Shown: positions 8,489 to 17,148 of the stretch, in pieces
How the letters are laid out: each line of letters opens with the position of its first letter
How positions within the stretch are numbered: position 1 is the stretch's first letter
NCBI RefSeq assembly: GCF_007993795.1
Contig: NZ_CP042476.1
Span: 2,170,001-2,234,000, forward strand
Length of the DNA: 64,000 bases
Origin: Antarcticibacterium arcticum
GTDB lineage: Bacteria; Bacteroidota; Bacteroidia; Flavobacteriales; Flavobacteriaceae
Direction: 5' to 3'
Translations under genes and position numbers: made by a program
The notes under the pieces: model-generated
Told to the model about the DNA's origin: nothing
Databases searched by the model: none
What the model saw: the letters and a program-made list of their open reading frames with translations, nothing else

Positions 8489-9667
8489 TCATGACAGTTC
8501 CGTATCAATTTCTTCCAGCAGACTTAGGTAATCCCTTCGGTTATTCACAAAATCCATATTGGAGATTTCAATTATGCGCACCTTCATATCTTTCTGGGAT
8601 TTGATAAATGCGAGGTAGCTTTTATTGATCTCCATTAGATACTCCGGCTGGATGTTCTGCTCATAATCCCTACCCCGCTTCTTAATATTTTCAAGCAGGC
8701 GTTCTGTATTCTGGTAGAGGTAGATATAGAGATCTGGCTTTACCAGCTCCTTATACATTATTCGGAAGAGTTTGTCATACAAAGCATATTCATCCTCCTG
8801 CAGGGTAATCTTGGCAAAGATCAGGGACTTAAACACATCATAATCTGAAACCACAAAGTCCTTAAAAAGGTCGTACTGCGCGAGATCATCAGAAAGTTGC
8901 TGATACCTGTCCGCCAGGAAAGACATTTCCAGCGGAAACGCATACCTGTATTTATCCTCATAGAACTTGGGCAAAAAAGGATTGTCCTTAAAGCGTTCAA
9001 GAATAAGTTTGGCGTTGAAATCCTGGGAGATCATTGTGGAAAGGCTGGTTTTTCCCGCACCTATATTTCCCTCAATAGCGATGTACTGGCAGTTTGTAAA
9101 ACTAAATTTTTTTCCCGGCCGCAATAGTTTTCCTGCAAATTCATCGATCCTGCTGCTATCTGGCGTATTTTTTAAAAGTTGAGCGATACTTAGATCCATT
9201 ACAGGGTGAATTTCGGCTGGGGCTATATCGGCAAGGGGATATAATACAAATTTCCTGTTCTGCATTTCAGGGTGGGGCACCTGCAGGTTTTCCGCAGCAA
9301 TTACCTCACCTTCCATTAATATAATATCAAGGTCTATGCTACGGTTTTGATATGTTTTTGTAGCACTTCTGGACCGGCCTAAAGATGTTTCTATCTTTAA
9401 TATTTGGTGCAGGACCTTCTGGGGAGAGAACCTGCTGCTTACAGCAATACACGCGTTTAAAAATGCATTCCCCTCAAAGCCCCAGGCGGGGGTTTCATAA
9501 ACATTTGAAACTGCTGTTATATCTCCTATTTCCCGGTAAATGGTATCAACGGCGGTTTGCAACAGCTCCAGCCGGTTGCCCTCATTACTACCCAGAGCTA
9601 TGTAAAATGTTTTTGGAGATTTCAAGATAATTAAGAAATGTTTTGCCGGGGAATCATTAATTTTCAC
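8489..9667 (-). CDS. folK: FolK fused to a deoxynucleoside kinase
   Basis: The 392-residue protein joins two enzymes. Residues about 20-165 are 6-hydroxymethyl-7,8-dihydropterin pyrophosphokinase, a folate-pathway enzyme, with IALGSNEGNR near 23-32, and NRSIDLDIILM and VPHPEMQNRKFVLYPL further on. Residues about 190-392 are a deoxynucleoside kinase with the P-loop GNIGAGKTS near 200-208, a DRYQQ segment, and the lid region KKRGRDYEQ, which phosphorylates deoxynucleosides for nucleotide salvage. This fusion is a known Bacteroidota arrangement. Two starts are possible: the ATG at 9667, or an in-frame TTG 14 codons later just before the conserved FYIALGSN; the first 14 residues look non-conserved. 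Confidence 0.9.
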   Translation of the reverse strand: MKINDSPAKHFLIILKSPKTFYIALGSNEGNRLELLQTAVDTIYREIGDITAVSNVYETPAWGFEGNAFLNACIAVSSRFSPQKVLHQILKIETSLGRSRSATKTYQNRSIDLDIILMEGEVIAAENLQVPHPEMQNRKFVLYPLADIAPAEIHPVMDLSIAQLLKNTPDSSRIDEFAGKLLRPGKKFSFTNCQYIAIEGNIGAGKTSLSTMISQDFNAKLILERFKDNPFLPKFYEDKYRYAFPLEMSFLADRYQQLSDDLAQYDLFKDFVVSDYDVFKSLIFAKITLQEDEYALYDKLFRIMYKELVKPDLYIYLYQNTERLLENIKKRGRDYEQNIQPEYLMEINKSYLAFIKSQKDMKVRIIEISNMDFVNNRRDYLSLLEEIDTELS

Positions 9668-9699
9668 AGCAAATTAAACAAAACAAACTAACATAAACT

Positions 9700-9707
9700 T
9701 AACTTTG
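9700..9707 (+). promoter_or_regulatory. TANNTTTG promoter box of the queuosine transporter gene
   Basis: TAACTTTG fits the Bacteroidota -7 box. It overlaps the most upstream in-frame TTG (9705), which argues that translation starts further downstream, most simply at the TTG at 9732. The -33 element is not obvious. Confidence 0.4.
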
Positions 9708-9731
9708 TTAGTAAGAGTTTATAAAAATAAT

Positions 9732-10469
9732 TTGAAAGACCACACCTTAAAAGACCTGTTGCTGGCCCAACGAATTTATATTATTCTGGGTGCCTTGTTC
9801 ATAGCCTCCCTGGTGGTATCCAATCTTATCTTTCAAAAATTTTTTTACTGGGATTTTTTTGGATGGTATACTTTTGAGATCTCGGTAGGAATATTGCCCT
9901 ATCCCATTACTTTTCTTATTACAGATATAATAAGCGAGATTTATGGAAAACAAAAAGCCAATCAGGTTGTTACGGCAGGAATTTTTGCCTCCCTGTTTTC
10001 CCTTTTAATTATTTCTACTGCAGATTTTGTTCCCGCAACCTCGTGGTCGCCAATAAGTGACCCGCTCTTTAATAAGGTTTTTGGGGCAACCGGGGTGGCA
10101 GTATTTGCATCTATGACTGCTTATATCCTCGCCCAGTATATAGACATTCAACTTTTCCACTTTTGGAAAAAGCTTACCAAAGGCAAACATTTATGGCTTC
10201 GGAATAATTTTTCAACTTTTTTATCACAATTTGCCGACACTTTTTCGGTCTTATTTTTGCTTTGTACCTTTAACAAAATTGAGTGGGCGCTTTTTTGGCC
10301 GTTACTTTTAAGCGGCTTCCTGTTCAAGGTGTTGGTAGCGGCCTGTGACACACCTTTTTTATATCTCGCAGTCTTCTGGTTGCGAAAAAGGTTTGGCCTG
10401 GAACCGGCTTCCGAATTAAATTTTGAAAAATATTATTATGCTGTGAGGGAAACCTCCGGAATTAAATAA
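9732..10469 (+). CDS. yhhQ: queuosine precursor transporter
   Basis: This is a six-helix inner membrane protein of the YhhQ/QPTR (vitamin uptake-like) family, which imports queuine precursors such as preQ0 or preQ1 for tRNA modification. Family marks are ASLVVSNLIFQKF in the first helix, the acidic ITDIISEIYGK segment near residue 65-75 and the RNNFSTFLSQFADTFSV stretch near 157-173. An in-frame TTG at 9705 gives 254 residues, but a promoter-like box overlaps it, so the TTG at 9732 (245 residues) is preferred here; no ATG precedes the conserved region. It is followed after seven bases by the AsmA-like gene and may be cotranscribed with it. Confidence 0.85.
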   Translation: MKDHTLKDLLLAQRIYIILGALFIASLVVSNLIFQKFFYWDFFGWYTFEISVGILPYPITFLITDIISEIYGKQKANQVVTAGIFASLFSLLIISTADFVPATSWSPISDPLFNKVFGATGVAVFASMTAYILAQYIDIQLFHFWKKLTKGKHLWLRNNFSTFLSQFADTFSVLFLLCTFNKIEWALFWPLLLSGFLFKVLVAACDTPFLYLAVFWLRKRFGLEPASELNFEKYYYAVRETSGIK

Positions 10470-10476
10470 AAGTGAA

Positions 10477-13149
10477 ATGAAAAAAGCATTAAAAATTATT
10501 GGTATTGTAGTGCTGGTCTTTGTGATCCTTCTTGTGGCAGCACCTTTTGTTTTTGAATCGCAACTTAAGGATATGGTGAAAAAAACCGTAAATAAAAATG
10601 TAAATGCCACTGTGGAGTTCAGCGATCTGGATCTTTCACTTTTCAGGAATTTTCCCCAGGCAACCCTGGTGCTTAGTGACGTGAGCATTATAAATCATGC
10701 TCCTTTTGAAGGGGACACCCTTGCCATAGGGGAAGAACTTTTGCTGGAAATGTCTATTAAAGAGCTTTTTAAGGGTAGCGAAAAGCCCAAAAAAATTGAT
10801 GAATTAAGGATTAACAATGCATACGTAAATATCCTGGTAGATTCGCTGGGTAATAATAATTACGATATTGCCATTAAGGACAGTACGTTGGTTGACACCT
10901 CATCCATTCCCTTCAGGCTGGACCTGAAGCACTATGAGATCAATAATTCCAGGTTGAGGTATAATGATGAAGGTGCAAAAATGGCTATGTATCTGGAAGA
11001 CCTGAACCATCAGGGAACCGGGGATTTTTCCCTCGCAGAATCTGAGCTGGAAACAACCACCACTTCCCTTGTCACCTTGAACTATGACGGAGTTAACTAT
11101 TTAAACCGAAACAAAGTAGCCCTTGATGCCATAATACAAATGGACCTGGAGAACCTGCGTTATACCTTTCTTGAAAACCAGGCAACCATCAACCAGCTAC
11201 CGCTTACTTTTGAAGGCTGGGTACAGGTAAATGAAGATTATAATGAACTGGACTTAAGTTTTAAGACCCCATCTTCAGATTTTAAGAATTTCCTGGCGGT
11301 AATACCTGAAGTGTATGCCAGGAACATTGAAAATGTACAAACCAATGGAGACTTTATAGTTAACGGAATGATTAAAGGGATAGTAGATGATACCTATATC
11401 CCACAAATGGATATAAGAATAACATCCAGCAACGCTTCCTTTAAATATCCCGACCTGCCAAAGAGCGTGCAGGATATTAATCTGGACCTGCGGGTATTGA
11501 ACGCTACAGGACTTGCAGATGATACGTATCTTACCTTTGATAAGGTAACCTTCAGGATAGATCAGGATGTTTTTGCTACCAACGGGAAGGTACGCAACCT
11601 CACGGGAAATATGCTGGTAGATATGGCTCTCAAGGGAACAATTAACCTGGCAAATCTTGAAAAGGCCTATCCGCTGGAATTGCAACAGGACCTCAACGGG
11701 GTCTTAACTGCAGATGTTGTTACCAGTTTTGATATGGCTTCTATTGAAAAAGAACAATATCAAAATGTAAACAGCAGTGGGACCGCAAGCATACGGGATT
11801 TTAGCTACAGCTCCCCCGAAATTCCCAATGAGGTGAAGGTGGCAAATGCCAGCTTTAATTTTAACCAGGGCAATGTACAGGTACCGGACCTTAATTTAAC
11901 CACGGGACAAACAGACATACGTGCTGCCGGAAACATTCAGAACCTAATAGGTTTTCTTTTTACAGATCAAAAACTGAAAGGAAACTTCCAGGTGAATTCA
12001 GGAAATTTTTCGGTGAATGACTTTATGGTTGCTGAAACCACTAAAGTCCCCACAAATGCTGATTCTCCAAACGAGCAACTTAAAACAGTTACCACCGGGA
12101 AAGAAGCCGTTAAAATTCCATCCTTCCTGGATGTGGAACTTAATTTTACCGCCAACCGGGTGCTTTATGATGACCTTGTTCTAAACAATGCAAGGGGGAA
12201 ACTCCTGCTGCGGGATGAAACAGCTACGCTTCAGGGTATTTCTGCAAATATATTTGGAGGAACTGTAGCCCTGGATGGAAGTGTAACTACCAAAGGCGCC
12301 GTTCCTACCTTCAACATGAAGCTTAACCTTAATTCCTTAGACATAGCTCAATCTTTCAACGGGCTGGAAATGTTACAGGGGTTGGCGCCTATAGCCAAAG
12401 CCCTGGAAGGAAAATTACAATCGGCCATTAGCCTGCAGGGTAATTTAAATGATGACCTTACCCCCCAGTTAAATACGCTGGTGGGAGATGCATTGGGCCA
12501 ATTGCTTACGGCCGAGTTGCAGCCGGAACAACTCGCACTTTTCTCCAGGCTGGACGAGCAACTTGGTTTTCTAAATCTAAAAGATATCAATCTTTCCAAT
12601 CTAAAAGGCTATTTGAAATTCAACCAGGGAAATGTGGAGGTGCAGCCCTTTAATTTTAATGTAAAAGGTATAAATGTAAATGTGGCCGGAAGTCACGGGT
12701 TTGATATGAATATGAATTACAACCTCACCATGGATGTACCTGCAAAAATGCTGGGAAGCCAGGTTGGAAGTGCGCTTGGGAAATTAAGCGGGGAAGATAT
12801 AGAGAGTATGGTAGTGGCTTTGCCAATAGGTTTGAGGGGACAGTTTCAAAACCCGCAGATCAATATAAATATGGAACAGGCAGTAAGCAGTCTCACTCAA
12901 AAGATCGTTGAAAAACAAAAAGCCAACCTGGAGCAAAAAGGGGTAGATGCCATAAGGGATATTTTAACCAAAGGAGTTCCAAGATCTGGACAAACCACTC
13001 CTGCAGATACCACAGGCGTGAAGGACAGTATAAAAACACCCCCCATTACCAAACCTAATGAAAAACAGGTGCAGGATGCGGCCCGTTCTATACTGGGCGG
13101 AATTCTGGGAGGCAAGAAAAAACCTGTGGATACTACAAAGCAGAATTAA
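10477..13149 (+). CDS. AsmA-like envelope protein
   Basis: The 890-residue protein has one N-terminal membrane anchor (about residues 5-24) followed by a long beta-rich periplasmic body. The segment after the anchor, with SQLKDMV, NATVEFSDLDLSLFRNFPQATL and a repeated pattern of short strands, matches the AsmA/TamB-like superfamily, whose members are thought to carry phospholipids between the membranes. The C-terminal half carries the usual second AsmA module (KLNLNSLDIAQSF near 612 and ALEGKLQSAISLQGNL near 645). The last 60 residues are proline- and lysine-rich and probably unstructured. A terminator follows at 13168. A role in outer membrane lipid balance is inferred from the family. Confidence 0.82.
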   Translation: MKKALKIIGIVVLVFVILLVAAPFVFESQLKDMVKKTVNKNVNATVEFSDLDLSLFRNFPQATLVLSDVSIINHAPFEGDTLAIGEELLLEMSIKELFKGSEKPKKIDELRINNAYVNILVDSLGNNNYDIAIKDSTLVDTSSIPFRLDLKHYEINNSRLRYNDEGAKMAMYLEDLNHQGTGDFSLAESELETTTTSLVTLNYDGVNYLNRNKVALDAIIQMDLENLRYTFLENQATINQLPLTFEGWVQVNEDYNELDLSFKTPSSDFKNFLAVIPEVYARNIENVQTNGDFIVNGMIKGIVDDTYIPQMDIRITSSNASFKYPDLPKSVQDINLDLRVLNATGLADDTYLTFDKVTFRIDQDVFATNGKVRNLTGNMLVDMALKGTINLANLEKAYPLELQQDLNGVLTADVVTSFDMASIEKEQYQNVNSSGTASIRDFSYSSPEIPNEVKVANASFNFNQGNVQVPDLNLTTGQTDIRAAGNIQNLIGFLFTDQKLKGNFQVNSGNFSVNDFMVAETTKVPTNADSPNEQLKTVTTGKEAVKIPSFLDVELNFTANRVLYDDLVLNNARGKLLLRDETATLQGISANIFGGTVALDGSVTTKGAVPTFNMKLNLNSLDIAQSFNGLEMLQGLAPIAKALEGKLQSAISLQGNLNDDLTPQLNTLVGDALGQLLTAELQPEQLALFSRLDEQLGFLNLKDINLSNLKGYLKFNQGNVEVQPFNFNVKGINVNVAGSHGFDMNMNYNLTMDVPAKMLGSQVGSALGKLSGEDIESMVVALPIGLRGQFQNPQININMEQAVSSLTQKIVEKQKANLEQKGVDAIRDILTKGVPRSGQTTPADTTGVKDSIKTPPITKPNEKQVQDAARSILGGILGGKKKPVDTTKQN

Positions 13150-13167
13150 ATAAGTTTTAGAAATTTT

Positions 13168-13203
13168 ATAAACCCCACCGGTCATTAACCCGTTGGGTTT
13201 ATT
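13168..13203 (+). terminator. intrinsic terminator after the AsmA-like gene
   Basis: ATAAACCC pairs with GGGTTTAT, with an inner CGG/CCG pair, and a run of seven T follows on the plus strand. It lies between convergent genes and directly abuts the end of the DUF2797 gene. Confidence 0.75.
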
Positions 13204-13206
13204 TTT

Positions 13207-14001
13207 TTACAAAACTCCCAATTCCACAACGTAACCCTCATGGCTACGAACATTAAAAGCCGTGCCATCTTCAAAAATGAGGTATTGCCCTTTTATACCT
13301 TTTAAGACCCCTTCATAAAAAGGCTGTTTAAAAAGGTTGAGGGTTTTAACCTTTTTCGGGAACTGCAGCACCGGAAAATGGATCTCTGTCTCCTTATTAT
13401 TTTCCAGGTAATATTCCATAGCTTCGGCTGGAATGTATTGCTTAAGTTTTTCCCTTTCCTCTTCAAGATTAAGGTCCTTCACCTCATTGGTTAGCATTTT
13501 TCGCCAGTTAGTTTTATCTGAAACATGGCTTTTTAGGGCAACCTCGGTGATACCCGCGAGATATCTGTTGGGTACTTCCACTATCTCAATCGCCTCATGA
13601 GCCCCCTGGTCTATCCACCTGGTTGGTATTTGCGTTTTTCGGGTTACCCCTACTTTCACATCGCTGGAATTGGCAAGATATACAATGTGTGGCTGCAATT
13701 GGGCCTCCTTCTCAAATTCCAGGTCCCTGTCCTCAATATCAAGATGGGCGGTGCTGCGCTCGGGGCTTCTTATCCACTCGCCCGCCTGGGGCAGTGTACT
13801 AAAACAGGTATAACAATAACCCTGGGCAAATATTTTCTTCTGAAGACCACAATGCAAACACTGGAATCTCAGGAAATTGAAACTTATCCTTTTATTCAGG
13901 AGCTGATTTACATTGATAAAATCTGATTCAAAAATGAGATAATATTCAACCGTACTGGTTAGTTCTGTTCTCATTTTGGTAAGCACACCTTCATACTTCA
14001 T
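13207..14001 (-). CDS. DUF2797 family protein
   Basis: The 264-residue protein matches the DUF2797 family: a zinc-ribbon-like set CLHC near residue 48 and CYTC near 64, then VYLANSSDVKVGVTRKTQIPTRWIDQGA, which recalls the GIY-YIG nuclease fold (VYLA...VGVT), then AIEIVEVPNRYLAGITEVALKSHVSDKTNWRKML. The glutamate in ITEVALK may be equivalent to the GIY-YIG catalytic glutamate, but activity is not known for the family. It is likely cytoplasmic. The gene is divergent from the GH3-like gene with about 120 bases between them. Confidence 0.75.
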   Translation of the reverse strand: MKYEGVLTKMRTELTSTVEYYLIFESDFINVNQLLNKRISFNFLRFQCLHCGLQKKIFAQGYCYTCFSTLPQAGEWIRSPERSTAHLDIEDRDLEFEKEAQLQPHIVYLANSSDVKVGVTRKTQIPTRWIDQGAHEAIEIVEVPNRYLAGITEVALKSHVSDKTNWRKMLTNEVKDLNLEEEREKLKQYIPAEAMEYYLENNKETEIHFPVLQFPKKVKTLNLFKQPFYEGVLKGIKGQYLIFEDGTAFNVRSHEGYVVELGVL

Positions 14002-14121
14002 AATTTAATGCTTAATTTTAATAAGTTCTAAGCTTGCGAGGTTCGGGAATAATTTTAAATTTAGCCGAATTATACTGAGCTTCTCAAGCTAATTATTAGC
14101 GTTTAAATATAAAAAGAAAAA

Positions 14122-15636
14122 ATGCCAATCCCATTAGTAAACTCCATTGCATCCTGGTTTTTAAAGAAGCGTATACACCAAATGGAGTTATTTATAAAAT
14201 ATCCCCAGGAAGTACAATTTGAACTCTTACGAAATCTTATCTCAAAGGCAAAACATACCGAAATTGGAAAAAAATATGATTTTGCGGGAATAAGGAATTA
14301 CAAAACCTTTGCTGAAAGAGTACCCGTGCAGGATTATGAGGATTATACACATAGTATAGAGCGAAGCAGGCAGGGAGAAAGTAATATTTACTGGCCAACA
14401 CCAATAAAATGGTTTGCAAAATCCAGCGGGACCACCAATGCCAAAAGTAAATTTATTCCGGTAAGTGATGATTCCCTGGAGTCATGTCACTACGCGGCGG
14501 GTAAGGACCTGTTGTGTATGTATTTGAATAACAATCCGCAATCGCAGTTGTTTACGGGAAAAAGTTTAAGGCTTGGAGGTAGTAAGGAGATCTATAAGAA
14601 CAATGGCACCTCTTACGGAGACCTTTCAGCAATATTAATAGACAATATGCCTTTTTGGGCAGAATACAGCAGCACGCCAAGCAATGAGGTCTCATTAATG
14701 CATGACTGGGAGTTTAAGATGCAGGCCATAGTGAATGAGACCAGGAAGGAAAAAGTTACCAGTCTTGCAGGTGTACCCTCCTGGATGCTGGTGTTGTTGA
14801 ACAATGTTCTTGAAACAACAGAAAAGCAAAATTTATTTGAGGTATGGCCCAGCCTGGAGGTTTATTTTCACGGCGGGGTGAGCTTTGACCCTTATGCCCC
14901 TCAATACCAAAAGATCCTGCCCAAGGATGATTTTAGATTTTACGAGATCTATAATGCTTCTGAAGGATTTTTTGCCTGCCAGGACCGGAATGACTCAAAG
15001 GAAATGCTGCTTATGCTGGATTACGGAATCTTTTATGAGTTTATCCCTATGGATACCTACAACAGTCCGGAACAAAAAATTATTCCTTTAGCTGAAGTGG
15101 AAACCGGGGTAAACTATGCGATCATTATTACTACCAATGCAGGCTTGTGGAGATACAGGATTGGAGATACGGTGCGATTTACCTCCACCAAACCTTATAG
15201 GATCAAGGTTTCCGGCCGCACAAAACATCATATTAATGTATTTGGCGAAGAGCTTATTATTGAAAATGCCGAAAGTGCCCTTAAAAAAGCATCCCTGGTA
15301 ACAAATAGCGAAATTGTAGACTATACCGTAGCACCTGTTTTTATGGAAGGCAGGGAAAAGGGTGCCCATGAATGGATCATTGAATTTAAAACCGCCCCAA
15401 AAGACCTTGAAATTTTTACCAGGCAACTTGACCTCGCATTACAGGAGATCAACAGTGATTATGAGGCCAAGCGCTATAATAATATGACCCTGAACATGCC
15501 CAGGGTACATCAGGCGAGACAAGGACTATTTTATGACTGGCTAAAGAAGAATGATAAACTTGGAGGACAGCATAAGATACCACGGCTCTCCAACTCCCGG
15601 GAGTATGTGGAGGAGTTGCTGGGAATGGGAAGTTGA
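14122..15636 (+). CDS. GH3-like acyl-adenylate-forming enzyme
   Basis: The 504-residue protein belongs to the GH3 branch of adenylate-forming enzymes, best known in plants for joining amino acids to jasmonate or auxin, with bacterial members of unknown substrate. The three nucleotide motifs are visible: SSGTTNAKSKFIPVS near residues 107-121, YNASEGFFACQD near 278-289 and YRIGDTVRF near 349-357. The Bacteroidota form is annotated in many genomes but its substrate is not established. The length is close to the family norm. The 3' end runs directly into a low-complexity heptamer array. Confidence 0.85.
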   Translation: MPIPLVNSIASWFLKKRIHQMELFIKYPQEVQFELLRNLISKAKHTEIGKKYDFAGIRNYKTFAERVPVQDYEDYTHSIERSRQGESNIYWPTPIKWFAKSSGTTNAKSKFIPVSDDSLESCHYAAGKDLLCMYLNNNPQSQLFTGKSLRLGGSKEIYKNNGTSYGDLSAILIDNMPFWAEYSSTPSNEVSLMHDWEFKMQAIVNETRKEKVTSLAGVPSWMLVLLNNVLETTEKQNLFEVWPSLEVYFHGGVSFDPYAPQYQKILPKDDFRFYEIYNASEGFFACQDRNDSKEMLLMLDYGIFYEFIPMDTYNSPEQKIIPLAEVETGVNYAIIITTNAGLWRYRIGDTVRFTSTKPYRIKVSGRTKHHINVFGEELIIENAESALKKASLVTNSEIVDYTVAPVFMEGREKGAHEWIIEFKTAPKDLEIFTRQLDLALQEINSDYEAKRYNNMTLNMPRVHQARQGLFYDWLKKNDKLGGQHKIPRLSNSREYVEELLGMGS

Positions 15637-15983
15637 AAATAGAATGGAAGAGAAGAGAGGACAGTGGACAGTTTGAAAGTTGCCAGTTGTCGGTTGTCGG
15701 TTGTAGGTTGTGGGTTGTGGGTTGTGGGTTAAAAAAGTGGAAAGTGGAAAGTGGAGAATGGAAAGTCGGGGCGAAGGTGTTAGTTGTAAGTTATCGGTTG
15801 TGGGTTGGGGTTGTGGGTTGTGGGTTGTGAGTTATTGCCCTGCCTTCGGCAGGCAGATTGTAAGTTATGCGTGAACCTTGAACTTTAAACTTTGAACCTT
15901 GTACCTTGAACTTTAAACCTGGAATTTCGAACCTGGAACTCCTAACTCCTAACTTTTAACTCTTAGCTCCGATTCCCTATTCC
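15637..15983. repeat. inverted pair of 7-nt-periodic repeat arrays around a hairpin
   Basis: This gap has no credible gene. From about 15670 to 15836 the plus strand is built of seven-base units of type RGTTNNN (AGTTGTC, GGTTGTG and so on) with an inner block of AGTGGAA units at about 15735-15765. A perfect hairpin CCTGCC-TTC-GGCAGG occupies 15839-15853. From about 15861 to 15960 the minus strand shows the same seven-base period with units such as AGTTCAA, GGTTCAA and AGTTTAA. The two arms are thus inverted relative to each other. The G-rich arm contains several GGG runs spaced by four bases, which could form a G-quadruplex. Confidence 0.75.
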
Positions 15984-16865
15984 CTAATTATTATACCCAA
16001 AACGCTTTAACTGCCTCGCATCATTACGCCAGTTCTTATTAACCTTTACATAAAGTTCCAGGTGCACCTGTTTTCCGAAGAATTTTTCAAGGTCTTTACG
16101 CGCCTCTACTCCTACTCTTTTTAAAGCTGCTCCTTTATGGCCAATAATAATTCCTTTCTGGGTTTCCCGCTCTACCATGATCACACTTCGCATCCTTATT
16201 ATAAGCTCCTCTTCAAAAAATTCTTCGGTGTCGATCTCTACACTGTAAGGGATTTCCTTTTTGTAATGCATCAGGATCTTCTCACGTATGATCTCATTTA
16301 CAAAGAACCGTTCAGGTTTATCTGTAAGCGTATCCTTAGGATAAAAAGCGGGAGATTCGGGCAGCAATTCTACCACTCTGTTAAAAACTTCGGCTACATT
16401 AAATCCCTGTAATGCCGAAATTGGATAGATCTCTGCATTGGGAACTTTCTCTGTCCACAAGGCAACTTGTTCCTCCAGTTGTTCCTGGTTGGAGGTATCA
16501 ATTTTATTCAGCAATAAAAGCACCGGGATCTTTGAATGTACTATCTTGTTAAAAAAGGCCTCATCCTTCAGTTCCCTCTCGCCTATTTCAACCATATAAA
16601 TGAGGATATCGGCATCTTCAAAGGCCGATTTCACAAAGTCCATCATAGATTGTTGCAGGTCATAGGCGGGTTTAATAATTCCCGGGGTATCGCTTAAGAT
16701 AACCTGAAAATCTTCTCCATTCACAATACCCAGGATCCTGTGCCTTGTGGTCTGGGCTTTAGAAGTAATTATTGATAGTTTCTCGCCTACAAAGGCATTC
16801 ATCAAAGTTGATTTACCAACATTTGGATTTCCTATAATATTTACAAAACCTGCCTTGTGCGCCAT
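15984..16865 (-). CDS. era: GTPase Era
   Basis: Era is an essential GTPase that binds the 3' end of 16S rRNA and helps assemble the small ribosomal subunit. The 293-residue protein shows all GTPase motifs: G1 as GNPNVGKST at residues 12-20, the effector region TTRHRILGI near 40-48, G3 as DTPG near 59-62, G4 as NKID near 124-127 and G5 as ISALQG near 147. The C-terminal KH domain carries GHKGAALKRVGVEARKDLEKFFG near 247-269. The length is usual for the family. It stands alone, with the heptamer repeat array after its end and the RNA B/SulP unit upstream on the other strand. Confidence 0.96.
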   Translation of the reverse strand: MAHKAGFVNIIGNPNVGKSTLMNAFVGEKLSIITSKAQTTRHRILGIVNGEDFQVILSDTPGIIKPAYDLQQSMMDFVKSAFEDADILIYMVEIGERELKDEAFFNKIVHSKIPVLLLLNKIDTSNQEQLEEQVALWTEKVPNAEIYPISALQGFNVAEVFNRVVELLPESPAFYPKDTLTDKPERFFVNEIIREKILMHYKKEIPYSVEIDTEEFFEEELIIRMRSVIMVERETQKGIIIGHKGAALKRVGVEARKDLEKFFGKQVHLELYVKVNKNWRNDARQLKRFGYNN

Positions 16866-16989
16866 GATAAAAATTTTTACAAAGATATTTTATTTAGAAA
16901 GGGCTTCCTAAATTTTAAAGAACAAATAAGAATTTAGGGAATTGGGAAAGACCATTTTTAAATAAGGGGTGATTTTTAATAATAAACCA

Positions 16990-17110
16990 TACTTTTGCAG
17001 GCTCCTATGAAGCAGAAATATCACATATTTTCCTCTCCGGTTACTCCGCCCTAGACAAATCACTGTCTGCACCGTTCCATTCCCTTTATAATTTCTTACA
17101 GGAAGCACAT
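16990..17110 (+). ncRNA. candidate structured RNA B, possibly 6S-like, upstream of the SulP gene
   Basis: A TACTTTTG box (16990-16997) precedes about 106 nt. GCTCCTATGAAG at 17001-17012 can pair with a region ending AGGAAGC at 17106, giving a long imperfect closing stem. Inside are GAAATA/TATTTTC around loop TCACA, a CGGT/ACCG stem (17038-17041 with 17071-17074) and a hairpin AGACA/TGTCT (17053-17067). Order, size and the TCACATATT element match the RNA candidate at 3522-3640. The SulP start codon follows about 40 bases after the structure, so it could be either a leader or an independent small RNA. Confidence 0.45.
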
Positions 17111-17148
17111 ACTTCTTAACTTATATTATTTTTTTAAATACGCATCGC

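Noticed and set aside
9668..9731. preQ1 riboswitch before the queuosine precursor transporter
   Set aside because: Only about 60 bases separate the genes and no preQ1 motif or pseudoknot pattern was seen.
15633..15830. 65-codon open frame inside the heptamer array
   Set aside because: The frame is only a translation of the 7-nt repeats (repeating VVGCRLWVVGC-type sequence), overlaps the GH3-like stop codon and has no promoter or conserved feature.
15670..15960. CRISPR array
   Set aside because: The repeat unit is 7 bases with no unique spacers and no cas genes are near.
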